A stretch of DNA of 64,000 nt from Aselliscus stoliczkanus (taxonomy: Eukaryota; Chordata; Mammalia; Chiroptera; Hipposideridae): assembly GCA_033961575.1 (NCBI GenBank), contig CM066737.1:53668771-53732770 (forward strand). Direction: 5' to 3'. The position numbers and the translations under genes were made by a program. Position 1 is the first letter of the stretch. Each line of letters begins with the position of its first letter. Under the pieces are notes generated by a model. The model was not told the origin of the DNA, ran no database searches, and saw only the letters and a program-made list of their open reading frames with translations. Shown piece by piece: positions 1 through 12,127 of this stretch.

Positions 1-169
1 AAGGGAGGCACTGTCAACATACTAACCTAAGGCTTATGGGTAACACTGGGGCGAAGACACTTGCTTTTCTCCAAATATACTTTCAAGAATCTTGGACTGT
101 ACATCTTGTCCTTCACTATCCTGTGAATATTAATAAGCTTGCTTTGCACAGGTGGTAGGCTTTTTTCTG

Positions 170-350
170 CATGTCAGAGCAGCTTTACATCCATGATCTC
201 ACTTGAATCTCTTAATTCTCCGCAAGGTATGTTCCAATTTTTCAATGAGGAAATTGAAGACGATGGGAAGGGAAATGACTTGCTCAAGGCTGCACAGCAA
301 GTCAGTGTGGGATTCAAGGCTGGACCCTAGAATCTTGCACTGAGTCCAGT
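170..350 (-). mobile_element. MIR-type ancient SINE
   Basis: Core pattern ATGAGGAAATTGAAG ... TGACTTGCTCAAGGCTGCAC. The rest of 1-1565 shows only a CT-rich tract at 1212-1233 and no gene. Confidence 0.6.
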
Positions 351-1599
351 GTGTGTCCACCAACCCTTGCTATTGTCCAGGGCCCCGAGCTCTGGCTAAA
401 TGTGAAGCTTCTATAACCGAGGACTCAGCTTATTATTTGGAGGCCACATTATTGCACTCCAACAAGCTTCCTGCTTCTGATGAGGCCAGTAAACTATCAA
501 AACTACGATTCCTCTCCTAGAAGCCAGTAGCAAGCTATCAGAACTGGAGACCCGACAGCCACATTTCCTACACATGCAGAGAATATTACAGTTAAATGTT
601 AGGTGACAGGTTTGAGGAGAGATGAAATTATCTCTCCAGTCAAGCTGCATGCACTGCTGAAAAATTAACCGCTGTCCTATACTCAAGCCAGCTTGATTTA
701 GCCACTCATCTCATGTTGGACATAACCATGCAGGGCTCAAAAAAGCAACTCTGTCCTTAGTCAGTACAAAGATTGGGAGGTGTTGATGTATGTCATCAGC
801 ATGGGTCCTGATGGCAACACCTGATTGAGGCACTGAGGGAAGCAGTATAATAGCTCTAAGTGTTGCCTGACATGACTCTGGGGGTAGAGAATGCAGGCTT
901 GACTGACAGTACCAGAGGCTGGTTTCCTCTCATTCTAACATACTGGCAACAGCACAATCACTGTTGAGATAACAAATTATTGAGCCCCACGACACCTTCC
1001 CTAGCCCCTGGGTCATGCTGAAGCCCTAGCAAGCTTGGTTCTGCTAAGGGGCATCTTGTTACTTTCTCCTGGAGCACTGGATATCTGGATGGCACTAAAT
1101 TTCTTTTCCTACGGTCACTTGCTCTTCACTCTCTTATCACCATGGAAACCCAAGAAAGGAAGCCAGCATTAAAATCAACTCCTCCCAATAGACATATGTG
1201 GAATAGCAAGTGTACTCTCTCTCTCTCTTTCTCTCTAACATTAGGAAAGGGAACATTTTTAACCCTCTCTCTATACTTCTGCCTTGGTCCATGGTAGAGA
1301 GAAAACACTTTCACCCACAAGTCCAGGCACTTGATATATGTCTTTCTTAGATCTTCCTGCATAGGAGCTACTAATCTGATTGGTTTGAGATCAATCATTA
1401 GGCTATATTGATGAGCGGGCTCATCACAATGAAAAGTGATACACATCTGTGACTACATATAGTAGTTGGGTCCACCTGCTCTGGATGATTAGGTCAGGTC
1501 AAATATGTTATGAAGACCTTAGCTTCTCATATTCAGAGAGGAGGGAGTAGCTTAAGGTGCATTTTCCAATCTATTATTTTATTTTATATTTTTTTAAAC

Positions 1600-1740
1600 T
1601 TTTTTTAGCTGCGCCATCCTGCCACCTGTTGGCAGCTCAGTGGCAGCTCAGCTTGGACTGGGCATCGAACTGCTGCTGCTCAGAGCTCAGCTCGCACTCT
1701 TGAGCGAGCTCTTAACCAACTGAGCCAGTCAGCTGGCCCC
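1600..1740 (-). mobile_element. tRNA-derived SINE, 140-bp type (type C)
   Basis: On the minus strand: GGCC head, tRNA-like A box (ACTGGCTCAGTTGGTTAAGA) and body ending in the GGTGGCAGGATGGC motif and an A tail. Target-site repeat CCAATCTATTATTTTA / CCAATCCATTATTTTA on the two sides. Confidence 0.85.
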
Positions 1741-2364
1741 AATCCATTATTTTAAACCACAGAACCCTGCAACAGAAAGAAAGAGGGGGAGAGGGGTTAC
1801 CAAGCATATGCTGAATTCTCGAATCAAGCTTTTATTAATAAATGATACTTTACTTGCTCTTCTGCTAATTGGTACTTGTGCATATAGCTTTCTCAGTGGA
1901 AACCCTTGAGAAAAAGGCTAAGTGGTGGGATTCAAACATGAAAACTCGTTCTTGAACCCCCACCACATAGGAAGAGTTACCCAAGCATCAGAGTCTTGTC
2001 CTAGCCTATGCTTACACTGGCAGAGGGTTCACTTGCTTAATTTCCTCTGATCTCTGAGGACCTGGGGAGCAACTTCAACTTATATTGAGCTTCTAGTTGT
2101 GTGTAGCTCTTTCATGGACACCCAAAGTGACTTGATTATGTATTGAATTGTTAGCCTGGGAGTAGGGGCTCTGTCTTGGGCTAACAGTGAACATTTCCCC
2201 TGCTCAAACAGATCCATGTAAATTTGTTTATTATGAAAACACTTTTGGAAAACTGATGACAATTTCTATAGGTAGGAAACGTTTAAAATAAAAATCTATT
2301 CTTTGTAAAGTTATCATATATTATTAATGGCTATTAATATTTTCTGAAGTGGGGTCATTGTTGT

Positions 2365-2545
2365 GGGAAGGAAAGAGCACCAGAATCGGGAGACTTCTCT
2401 GGTACCTGTTCAGATTCTGTCATTCACTGTCTGTAATATCTTGGACAACTGACTTAGTTTCCTCCTCTCTAAACTGGGGACTGTCTTGAGCCTATCAACC
2501 TCATAGGTTTGTTGCAATGAAATTTGAGCAGGTACTTATATGATA
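2365..2545 (+). mobile_element. MIR
   Basis: AGCACCAGAATCGGGAGACT, then GGACAACTGACTTAGTTTCC. 1741-2364 and 2546-3171 hold nothing recognisable. Confidence 0.7.
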
Positions 2546-3171
2546 AAACTACCTGAAATTGTAAAATTTCATAGATGAATTTTAATAAGCATTGTGAAAG
2601 GAACTTAAGTATAACCAAGTCTGCTTTTCAAACGCAGACACAAGCCCTAGAAATTTCTGGGAGAAACCCTTGGAGATCTGGCATAGAAGATATTTAGGTA
2701 AGTTATGAGAGAAGCTTATGCTTGTGACTGTATTCCTAGAGGTAGCTGAAATATTTCCAATTTTTTGTTTCCCCACCTTTGCTGGATGCTCCATTTCCTA
2801 ATCAACTCAGGGAAGCTGCCCACAAGGTTCTGTATATACCAAACTGTGAATATATGAGCAGCTTTGTTTGAATTGCTGGGAGTGATGACTTTTTGTAGTT
2901 GCCATTGGCAATTGCTTACAAAACGTTCAATTCATGCTATTTCTCCAAAGATAGGCTGCTTGAGTATTTGAATACAATGAACACTGTTATGCTACTCTGA
3001 ATGTACTCAGCAAGCTAGGAAAATGGATTTCTTTCCCCTAGAAAGCACTTTTAGGATTCATACAATTTAAATTCCAGAAAGATACAGAAAATTAAACTTC
3101 TCTAAAATCATGGGAAAACTTACAAATGATCCATAAAAGCAATACCACAGATACAAGAACAACACTAAAGA

Positions 3172-3289
3172 GGGCCGGCTGAGTGGCGCGGTGGTTAAGC
3201 GCTGGCTTGGGAAGCCAGCGGCCCGGGTTTGGATCCCATATATGAGAGCCAGTGACACTGCCCTCAAAAAAAAACAAAACACACACAAA
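3172..3289 (+). mobile_element. Short tRNA-like SINE (type A, about 105 bp)
   Basis: GGGCCGGCTGAGTGGCGCGG head, GGGTTTGGATCCC B-box-like block, AGTGACACTGCCCTC end and A-rich tail. Flanked by ACACTAAAG. Confidence 0.88.
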
Positions 3290-3429
3290 ACACTAAAGAT
3301 AGCAGGAAAATAACAGTAGAAATTCCAACTGACCAAAACAATTGCTGAAATATAAAAAAGGAAAATGAAGACAGAGTCATGGGAGTAAAAATAAAATTAT
3401 TAAAAGTAAGAGTTCCTTTTTCATTTTAT

Positions 3430-3798
3430 TTAAAAATGATTTTATTGTGGAATTGGGAGAGGGGAACAATGTTGGGGGATTGGGAAAGGGGAACAGCCAA
3501 GTTGCTGTCCTTCAGTCTTAGTTGTGGAGGGCGCAGCTAACTCAGCTCCAAGTCCAGTCGCCATCTGGCTGCCGTTCAGCAGCTCAAGGCATCTCAGCTC
3601 AAGGTGCCATGTTCAATCTTAGTTGCAGACTCCCATGGTGGGAGTCGAACTGCCAACCTTGTTAGGAGCACATGCTCTCAACAGCTGAGTTGGCAGCTCA
3701 GCACAGGCACAGCTCACTGGCCCATGTGGGAATCAAACCGGCGACCCTGTCACTCAGAGCTCGTGCTCTTAACCAACTGAGCCACTTGGCGCCCCCCC
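3430..3798 (-). mobile_element. Composite SINE (tRNA head plus VES-like unit)
   Basis: On minus: tRNA-like unit (CTCAGTTGGTTAAGAGCACG), a second VES-like tRNA unit and a tail ending CCCCAATTCCACAATAAAAT. Abuts the next SINE. Dimeric build resembles 53671-54030. Confidence 0.75.
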
Positions 3799-4236
3799 AT
3801 TTTTTAAAGATTTTATTGGGGAATTGGTGGAGGGGAACAGTGTTGGGGAATCAAGTTGCTGTCCTTTTGTTCTTCAGTCTAGTTGTGGAGGATATCACTT
3901 CACTGGCCGGTGTTGGCATTATGATCATTGTGTTCTTCCCAGCTGACGCAGATTGGTCACTGGCCATAGGACGGCCGCTCATGGCAGCTCTTGCCGGCTG
4001 CCGGCCGCTCACGCTGGCTGCCAGCCACTCATGGTAGTTCATGGCAGCCCACTGCATCCTATGCCATTGCCGGCGACTCATGGAAACCCAGCTCCAGGTG
4101 GAGCTGTTGTTCACCATTTTAGCTGTAGAGGGCATAGCGTCACTGGCCCGTGTGGGAACCAAACCAGTGGCCCTGCTGCTCAGAGCTCACACACCCAATC
4201 CAGCTCTTAACCAACTGAGCCACTCAGCTGGCCCCC
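3799..4236 (-). mobile_element. Long SINE (type B-like)
   Basis: About 440 bp on minus with tRNA-like head, GC-rich GGCAGCC-repeat middle and the tail ending CCCCAATAAAATCTTTAAAA. Head-to-tail with the composite SINE before it. Confidence 0.8.
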
Positions 4237-4536
4237 GGACCCATTTTTACTTTTAAGAAAGGGAAGTGTAAAGCCACTAGTGCTTATGTAATGTATTATA
4301 CATTTTTTGTATACTCTTCCACCTTAAACAGAAAGATAACCATAAATAGGTCTGTGAGAAGTTAGTAGAAAGGAAAATTTTTATTTTACTATTGCTAGAA
4401 GGTACAAATTATAAATGTAGATGTTTGCAAAGCTTCCTTATATCTATTTTTTGTGAGTCCATGACTATTACATGCAGCTGGACACACCACAACTTAAAAC
4501 AGATAAAAGAGAATGTGATTAAAAAGAGAGAAATAA

Positions 4537-4672
4537 GGGCCAGCCGAGTGGCGCGGTGGTTAAGTGCTGTCCTTGGAAGCCAGCAGCCCTGGTACGGTCC
4601 CACATATGAGGGCCAGTGACACTGCCCTCAAAAAAAAAACCCCCCAAAAAACCCAAAAAACCAAAAACGATT
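4537..4672 (+). mobile_element. Short SINE (type A)
   Basis: Type A head and CACTGCCCTC end with A/C-rich tail. Target repeat AAAAAGAGAGAAATA on both sides. Confidence 0.88.
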
Positions 4673-4869
4673 GAAAAAAGAGAGAAATAGGCAGAAGGTG
4701 AAAGAATTAACCATTTTAAAAATGCTTACAGAAACTAGAATCCAAAAGTGCAAATCTTTGGTTGCGCTAGGGTGGTAACATTAGACATGATTTTAATCTT
4801 TTTCTTTTTTGCAAATGCTCCTTAAAGGGCTCACATTGTTTTTAGATGGTTCTTTTAAGTTAAGGTAGT

Positions 4870-4927
4870 GAAAAGAAAAGGAAAGAAAAGAAAAAAGAGG
4901 GAGGGAGGAAGAAAAGGAGAGGAGGGA
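4870..4927 (+). repeat. Purine-rich (GA)n tract
   Basis: Uninterrupted G/A sequence of about 58 bases. Confidence 0.9.
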
Positions 4928-5217
4928 GTGTTGTTACACTGCCTGCCTCTCTGCCCCCATGTACCTTTCTATAAAGACACATCATTACTTCAATATTATG
5001 CTTACTTTATGTATCTCTACTTGGCCCCAAAAGATGGCTGGATAGTCAATGATGGATAAGATTCCTCAATGGAGGGACAATCTAAGCCAGGCACAGCTGC
5101 ATGTGAGCCATAGGAGGAATCACTGAGTAAAGAGGGCGTAGACCCTTGCTTCAGGTTCTGGCAGCCTGCATGTGAAATGACCTACTGATGTGATAATATC
5201 TGTCCTCTGCACATTCT

Positions 5218-5320
5218 TTTTGTTTTTTGAGGGCAGTGTCACTGGCCCTCATATGTGGGACCCAAACCAGGCGCTGGCTTCCCAAGCCAGGGCTTAACCA
5301 CCACGCCACTAGGCTGGCTC
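5218..5320 (-). mobile_element. Short SINE (type A), minus
   Basis: Minus-strand type A copy; target repeat CCTCTGCACATTCT / CCTCTGCGCATTCT. Confidence 0.88.
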
Positions 5321-5652
5321 CTCTGCGCATTCTTATCAGTAAGCCTTGACAGAGGAAGTTTCTGTCTCTTAAGAGGTGCATGACAATACATTTTGGTAAT
5401 GGCAGTTTGCAGGCATGTGAGATTAGGCCCTGAGCTAAATTCTTGGGTGTGAGACTCACAGACCTTGGAAGCTACATTGATCTTTTCTTATTTGTAAGAC
5501 AATAAAAGAAGCAGTCATGCCCAATTTGGGGCTCAGTCCATGAGACTTTGAGTCCCCTGACACCAACTGCATTTTTCTCTTATTTGTGTCTCTTTCTTAA
5601 CCTTTCACCATCCCTTCTCCACTCCCACTGCTCTATCCTGCTGGACGTGACA

Positions 5653-5745
5653 AGGGAGGGAGGGAGGAAGAGAGGAAGGAAGGAAGGAAGGAAGGAAGGA
5701 AGGAAGGAAGGAAGGAAGGAAGGAAGGAAGGAAGGAAAGAAAGAC
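5653..5745 (+). repeat. (GGAA)n microsatellite
   Basis: About 93 bp of GGAA/GGGA units, giving spurious Lys/Glu/Gly and Phe/Leu/Pro/Ser reading frames. Confidence 0.98.
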
Positions 5746-6327
5746 AGGTTATCTTCAAAAGAGCAACAATGGAACTGCAATGTGACAATATTGCCAAGCT
5801 GCTGGGAAACAAAAACCAAAAAAGCAATGTAGAATTTGATATCCACCAAAAATATCTTTCAAAAATGAAAGTGAACACACCCACACAATACATTCAACTG
5901 ATTTTTGAAAAGGTGCAAAACCAATTCAATGGAGAAAGACAGCCTTTTCAAAAAATGGTGCTGGAACAATTGGACATGCAGAGGCAAAAAGTGAACCTTG
6001 ACCTAAAGTTCATATCTTATACAAAAATTAACTCAAAATGGATGACAAATGTAAAATATTAAATTATAAAATACTTTAGAGAAAACCATAGCAGTAAATC
6101 TTTGCGATGTACAACTAGTTGACTAATTTTTAGACTTGCCACCAAAATCACCATACAATAAAGGAAAAATTGATAAACTGGACCACATCACATGAAAACT
6201 CAAACTATATACTGAGAGAAAATATGTGAAAAGCACATAGCTAACAAATGGCTCATATCTAAAATATAAACAGAAACCTCAAAACTCAACAGTAAAAAAA
6301 CATTCCAATTAAAAAATGATTGAAGGA

Positions 6328-6762
6328 GGGCCAGCCAAGTGGCGCATTGGATAAGAGCTGGCTTGGGATGCCAGCGGCCCAGGTTCAGAGCCCACATAGA
6401 GGGCCAGTGACACTGCCCTCTACAGCTAAGATGGTGAACAACAGCTCCACCTGGAGCTGGGCTGCTGTGAGTCCCCGGTATGACACGGCTGCAGCCCCTG
6501 CTGCAGTGGGCTGCCATAGGCTACAGTGAGTGGCCGGCAGCCAGTGTGAGCAGATGGCAGCCGGTGTGAGCTGCCAAGAGCCGCTGTGAGTGGCCGTCCA
6601 GAGGCCGGCGACCCATCTGCCTCACCTGAGAAGAGCACAATGATGATACCAACATGGGCCAGTGAAGCAACATCCTCCACAACTAGACTGAAGAACAAAA
6701 GGACAGCAAATTGTCTGTTCCCCTCCCCCAATTCCCCAATTTAAAAAAAAATTCTTTAAAAA
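6328..6762 (+). mobile_element. Long SINE (type B)
   Basis: Type A-like head (GGGCCAGCCAAGTGGCGCAT) to CACTGCCCTC, then about 330 bp: CAGCTCCACCTGGAGCTGGG, GGCAGCC repeats, and a VES-like end (ACTAGACTGAAGAACAAAAG, CCCCTCCCCCAATTCCCCAA). Confidence 0.88.
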
Positions 6763-6771
6763 AATGGTCAA

Positions 6772-7212
6772 GGGCAGGCCGAGTGGCGCATTGGTTAAGT
6801 GCTGGTTTTGGGATGCCAGCAGCCCCGGTTCGGATCCCATGTGAGGGCCAGTGACACTGCCCTCTACAGCTAACAACAGCTCCACCTGGAGCTGGGCTGT
6901 GCGAGCCCCGGTGATAGTGTGGGCTGCAGCCCCTGCTGCAGTGGGCTGCCATAGGCTACAGTGAGTGGCCGGCAGCCAGCGTGAGCGGCTGGCAGCCGGT
7001 GTGAGCTGCCAATAGCCGCGGTGAGCGACATCCAGAGGCCAGCGACCGATCTGCCTCATCCGGGAAGAGCGCAATGACGATACCAACAGTGAAGCAACAT
7101 CCTCCGCAACTAAAAAAAAAACCTGAAGAACAAAAAGACAGGAACTTGTCTGTTCCCCTTCCCCGATTCCCCAACGCTGTTCCCCTCTGCCAATTCCCCA
7201 ATAAAATCTTTA
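6772..7212 (+). mobile_element. Long SINE (type B)
   Basis: Second type B copy in tandem orientation, in the same old L1. Target repeat AAAAATGGTCAA on both sides. Confidence 0.88.
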
Positions 7213-7302
7213 AAAAAAAAATGGTCAAAAGATATGAACAGACATTTTATTGGCGAGGATGTGCACATGGTAAACAAACACATGGAAAGATGTTCAACAT
7301 CA

Positions 7303-7693
7303 TTACCTATATTAGTTTGCTAGGGCTGCCATAACAAAATACCACAGACTGGTTTAAACAACATAAATTTCAACTTCTGGAGCTGAAAGTCCAAGATCAA
7401 GATGTTGGCAAAGTTGGTTTCATTTGAGGTCTCACCTCTTGGTTTGCTGATGGCTGCTCTCTTGAAACCTCTTTATTTTACATGGTTGTCCATATATGCA
7501 CACGTGTCCCTCGAGTCTCTTTCTCCTCTCATAAAGACACCAGGTATATTGGATGAGGTTCCCAACCTAACAGCCTCATTTCAACTTAATCACCTCTTTA
7601 AGACCTTATTCCCAAATAGTTCAATTCTGAGGTATTGGGTGTTGGGACTTCAACATATGAATTTTGGCGGGACACAAGCCATAACATTAACCA
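7303..7693 (-). mobile_element. MLT1-like (ERVL-MaLR) LTR
   Basis: Starts TTAGTTTGCTAGGGCTGCC and ends in TTTTGGCGGGACACAAGCCA plus TAACA, the reverse complement of the usual MaLR LTR 5' end. Non-coding old LTR. Confidence 0.75.
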
Positions 7694-8984
7694 CCATGGA
7701 GATGTAAATTAAAACCACTATGAAATACCACGACATGCCTAACATATTGGCTAAAATAGTGACATCTCATGCTAGAGAGATTGCAGAGAAGCTGGATCAC
7801 TTTATACATTGCTGGTAGGAATATAAAATGTTACAACCACCCTGGGAAAATAGTATAGCAGTTTTTCACACAACTAAACATGCACATGCCATACAACCTA
7901 GCAACTGCATTCTTGGTCATTTATTTCAGATAAATGAAAACTGTTGTTCACACAAAAACTTGTATATTAAGGTTTATAGCAGATTTATTAATAATATTCA
8001 AAAATTGGGAACAGCCCTGATGTACTTCAATGGGGGAATGGTTAAACACACCGGGGCACATCCATAACATGAAATACTACTCAACAACTCAGCAACAACA
8101 ACAAAAAAACACACAACAACCTGGATGAAGCTCTAGAGAATTGTGATAAATGAAAAAAGCCAATCCCCAGAGGTCACATACTGTATGATTCCATTTATAT
8201 AATATTTGAAAGGACATTTTAGAAAAGGAGACTAAGTTACTAGTTTCCAGGAGTTGGGTGGTGGGTGGGAGGGAGATGGATGTGGCTGTAATATGGGTAG
8301 TACCAGAGTGCCTTGTGATAGAGAACTGCTCTGTATTTTGGATGTGGTAGTGGTCACACAAATCTATACAAATGATAAAACTGCGTAGAACAAGATACAC
8401 TCACACACAAATACAATTAAAACTGGAGAAATTTTAATAAGTTCAGTGTACTGAACCAATGTCAATTTCCTGCTTTTAATATTGTACTATATTTATGCAA
8501 GTTACCATTGGGGAGAACTGGGTAAAAAGTATATGGGATATTTCTACATTATTTCTTAGAACTGCATGTGAATCTAAAATTATCTCATAAGACAAATTTT
8601 AGAAAAAGGTGAACTAAAGATTTTTTCCAGACAAACAAAAACTAAGAAAATCTGTTATGAGCAAACTCCCACTAAGAGAAACATTAAATACAAACAATCC
8701 AAGATGGCAGCTTACCGATGCAAGTAATGAAGAACAATAAAAATAGTAAATCTGTTGGTAAATCTAGGTAAATATTGACTGTATGAATCAACAATGTCAT
8801 GTAAAGTCAATATATACAGAGAATTAAATTACACAGCAACAGTAGCAAGTTAGTCATGACAAGAAAAAATCAGGTTAAAGGGTTGATGGAGAAGCATAGA
8901 CTAAAGATTAAAGATAACAAGAATCATTCATAATGACAATAGATTCAATCCACCAAATTTTTAAAAAAATTTTAATGTACACAG

Positions 8985-9230
8985 TAACTTAAGACTCAAA
9001 AATGTTAAAGCAAAACTAACATGGATAGATCTAGACAGTTATTATGCTAAGTGAAATAAGTCAGGCAGAGAAAGACAAATACCACATGATCTCATTTATT
9101 GACTACTAGAATTAGTGGGTTGATCACATTGCAAGGTAAAAAATGTCGAATCTCTATATTGTGCACCTGATACTATTATAACTAATATAATATTGTATAA
9201 CAACTAGACTTACATAAATAAAAAGGAAAA
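8985..9230 (+). mobile_element. Old L1 3' end
   Basis: Contains the ORF2 tail signature TATGCTAAGTGAAATAAGTC followed by a diverged 3' UTR. The 545 bp between 8440 and 8985 is AT-rich, without features I recognise. Confidence 0.65.
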
Positions 9231-9327
9231 CTTGATAGAAATAAAAGTCGATATATCCGTAGTCATAGGATGATTCTATCATACCTCTTTCTGTAATGAC
9301 AGAACAAGCAGACAAAAATAACCCAAA

Positions 9328-9450
9328 CTGTGCTGTCCAATACAGTAGCCATTGGCCACATGGGATGACTGAGTAATTGAAATGTGGCTAGTCCAAGTTC
9401 AGATTTTCTGTAAGTGTAAAATATGCACTGGATTTCAAAGATGTAGTATG
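9328..9450. mobile_element. hAT/Charlie-type (MER5-like) DNA transposon fragment
   Basis: Contains GCTGTCCAATACAGTAGCC and the following ATTGAAATGTGGCTAGTCC pattern typical of MER5-type elements. Truncated. Confidence 0.6.
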
Positions 9451-9599
9451 AAGAAAAGAATGGGCAGTGAGAAGTAGAGACAGGTGAACTGGGCAGGGGA
9501 GGAGGTCAGGAGCAGTCTGCAACTTCTGTCCTGAGGAGACCTAGAGCCCTGTCTACTGCTGCCACTGGCTGGGCCCAGACTCAGAAGCAGCAGTAAACC

Positions 9600-9955
9600 A
9601 CACTTATCTCCATGATCTGTGGTAGTAGTGGTGGTCACTTCAAGTCACACTGGCTGGTCTCACGGTCTTCAGGCCCAGTTCTGTCAGGCCTCAAGAAAGC
9701 TCTCACGAAGCTACCAAGGATGCTGTCTGGTACGGCAAAGGTGAAAGGAATAATGGCTACCCAAATACCACAAAAGGCCACTTGGGGGCTTCGAGGGCTC
9801 AATAAGAAGGGTCTCTGTGGATGCAAGCTCAGCCCCCTTTTCAGGCCACAGAGCCATGCTGATCCTGCACCTGGGTTGACTCCTGTGCTGCATTTGGACA
9901 AGACACCACCTCATGAATTTGGGGGGTGGGACACAATTCAGCCCATAACAGCTAA
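9600..9955 (-). mobile_element. Possible MLT1-like LTR remnant
   Basis: Only the right edge is convincing: GGGACACAATTCAGCCCATA plus ACAG at about 9927-9950. The remainder is too diverged to assign. Confidence 0.4.
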
Positions 9956-10070
9956 TATGAACACAGAAATAAGCTCCACATCAACAGACATCAGGGAAAT
10001 ACAAATCAAAATCTCAGTAAGGTATTACTTCACACCATTAGAGTAGCTACAATAAAAAAAGACAGACAAT

Positions 10071-10512
10071 GGGCTGGTCGAGTGGCACATTGGTTAAGAG
10101 CTGGCTTGGGACTCCAGCAGCTCTGGTTCAGATCCCACATATGAGGGCCAGTGACACTGCCCTCTACAGCTAACAACAGCTCCACCTGGAGCTGGGCTGT
10201 GAGCCCCGGCGACGGTGTAGGCTGCAGCCCCTGCTGCAGTGGGCTGCCATAGGATACAGTGAGTGGCCGGCAGCCATCGTGAGTGGCTGGCAGCCAGCAT
10301 GAGCTGCCAATAGCTGCGGTGAGTGACCATCCAGAGGCTGGCGACCGATCTGCCTCATCCGGGAAGAGCGCAATGACGATACTAACATGGGCCAGTAAAG
10401 CAACGTCCTCCACAACTAGACTGAAGAACAAAAAGGACAGCAACTTGTCTGTTCCCTTTCCCCGATTCCCCAATGCTGTTCCTCTCCCCCAATTCCCCAA
10501 TAAAATCTTAGA
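10071..10512 (+). mobile_element. Long SINE (type B)
   Basis: Complete type B element within an old L1; target repeat AAAAAAAGACAGACAAT / AAAAAAAGAGAGACAAT. Confidence 0.88.
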
Positions 10513-11867
10513 AAAAAAGAGAGACAATAAATAGTGTCGACAAGAATATGGATAAATTGGAAACTTCATACACTGCTGGTGAAAATGTAAAATGGTACAG
10601 CCACTTCGGAAAACAATTTGGCAATTCCTCAAAATGTTAAACATAGAATTGCCATATGACCCAGAAATTCAACCCCTAGGTACATACTTAAGAGAAATTA
10701 AAACACATGACCACACAAACACTTGTACCACAAATGTGCATAGCAGCATTACTGATAATAGCCAAAAGGTGGAAATGATCCAAATGTAGATTAGTTGTTG
10801 AACTGATACAGATTGTGATATATACATATAATGGAATACTACTCAACAATAAAAAGGATTTAACTGCTGATACTTAGCTACCACGTGTATGAACCTCAAA
10901 AATATTATAAGTGAAAGTAGCCAGATGCAAAGGACCAAACATTGTATGCTTCTCTTGATATGAAATGACAAGGAAAGATAAACTGATATAGATATTGGAA
11001 ATTGGATATTCACATGTAAAAGAATTAAACTTGACCCTATCTCACACCACTCACAAAAATTAACTCAAAATGAATTAAAAACTTAAATGTAAGACCTGAA
11101 CACATGAAACTCTTAGAAGAAAACAGAGGAAAAAGGCTCTTTGACATGGGTCTTGGTGATGATTTAGAAATCACACCTAAAGCACAAGCAACAAAATGAA
11201 AAATAAACAATTGGGACTACATGAAACTAAAAAGCTTCTGCACAGCGAAGGAAACCATTAACAAAATGAAAAGACAACCTATGGAAGGGGAAAACATATT
11301 TGCAAACCATCTATATGATAAGGGGTTAATATAAACAACTCATACAATTCAATGCAAAAAAAAAAAAAGCGAAGGACCTAAATACGCATTTCTCTAAAAA
11401 AGATACACAAATGAAAAGGCAAACAGGTACAAGAAAAGATGCTCAACATCATCAGTCACTACGGAGATGAAAATTAATGAGATATCACCTCACGCCTTAA
11501 CAGGTCGTCATCAAAACAACAGGAGATAACAAATACAGTCTAGGATATGAAGAAAAGAGAACCTTGTTCGCTGTTGATGGTAATGTAAATTGGCACAGAC
11601 ACTATGGAAAACAGTATGGAGGTTCCTCAAAAAATTATAAGTAAACTACCATATGATCCAGCAATTCCAATTCTGGGAATATATCCAAAGGAAACAAAAA
11701 CACTAATTCAAAAATATATCTGCACCCTTATGTTCATAGCAGCATTACTTACAACAACCAAGATATGGAAAGAATTTAAGTGTCCTTTGATGGATGAATG
11801 GATAAAGAAGCCATGGTATGTATGTTTGTGTGTATATATGTATGTATGTTTGTATGTATATGTGTTC

Positions 11868-11889
11868 ACACACACACACACACACACAC
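11868..11889 (+). repeat. (CA)n microsatellite beside MITE copy 1
   Basis: Alternating CA directly before the GGGTGCC terminus; a TATG/TG-rich tract precedes it from 11817. Confidence 0.95.
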
Positions 11890-12127
11890 GGGTGCCAAAA
11901 AATGTATACACATTTTAAGAAAGAAAAAAACTGTATTAAAATTGTAAACTCAATATATACTGACAACAAAAGATGAATACGAGTCACGTTTGACTTCTGC
12001 AATTACAAGAGGTGCTCAAAGTTGTTATCATCAGCATTCAGACACTTCTGATTATGGCAAACTACTGCTTGAGCAACACTGACCAAAGTATTAAAACCTC
12101 TTAAAATATGTATAAATTTTTTGTGTG
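11890..12127. mobile_element. Mariner-type MITE, copy 1
   Basis: Starts GGGTGCCAAAAAATGTATAC and ends in a decayed inverted copy (CTTAAAATATGTATAAATTT). The middle, read on minus, resembles a transposase C-terminal remnant. Lies next to a (CA)n tract inside an old L1. Confidence 0.75.

Larger units (their letters stand above)
5866..8440 (+). mobile_element. Old L1 (L1M-type) fragment, interrupted
   Basis: Degenerate ORF2 3' region and 3' end, recognisable from conserved phrases such as AAAATTAACTCAAAATGG and GAAATACCAC...GCTGGATCAC. Interrupted by two long SINEs (6328-6762, 6772-7212) and an MLT1-like LTR (7303-7693). No usable coding capacity. Confidence 0.75.

Noticed and set aside
5548..5893. 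Lys/Glu-rich and Phe/Leu/Pro/Ser-rich frames
   Set aside because: Produced by the (GGAA)n microsatellite.
10030..10644. 204-codon minus-strand frame
   Set aside because: Translation of an antisense long SINE plus L1 flanks. Very similar peptides occur at 6622-7086, 13457-13903, 24651-25328 and 36274-36766 for the same reason.
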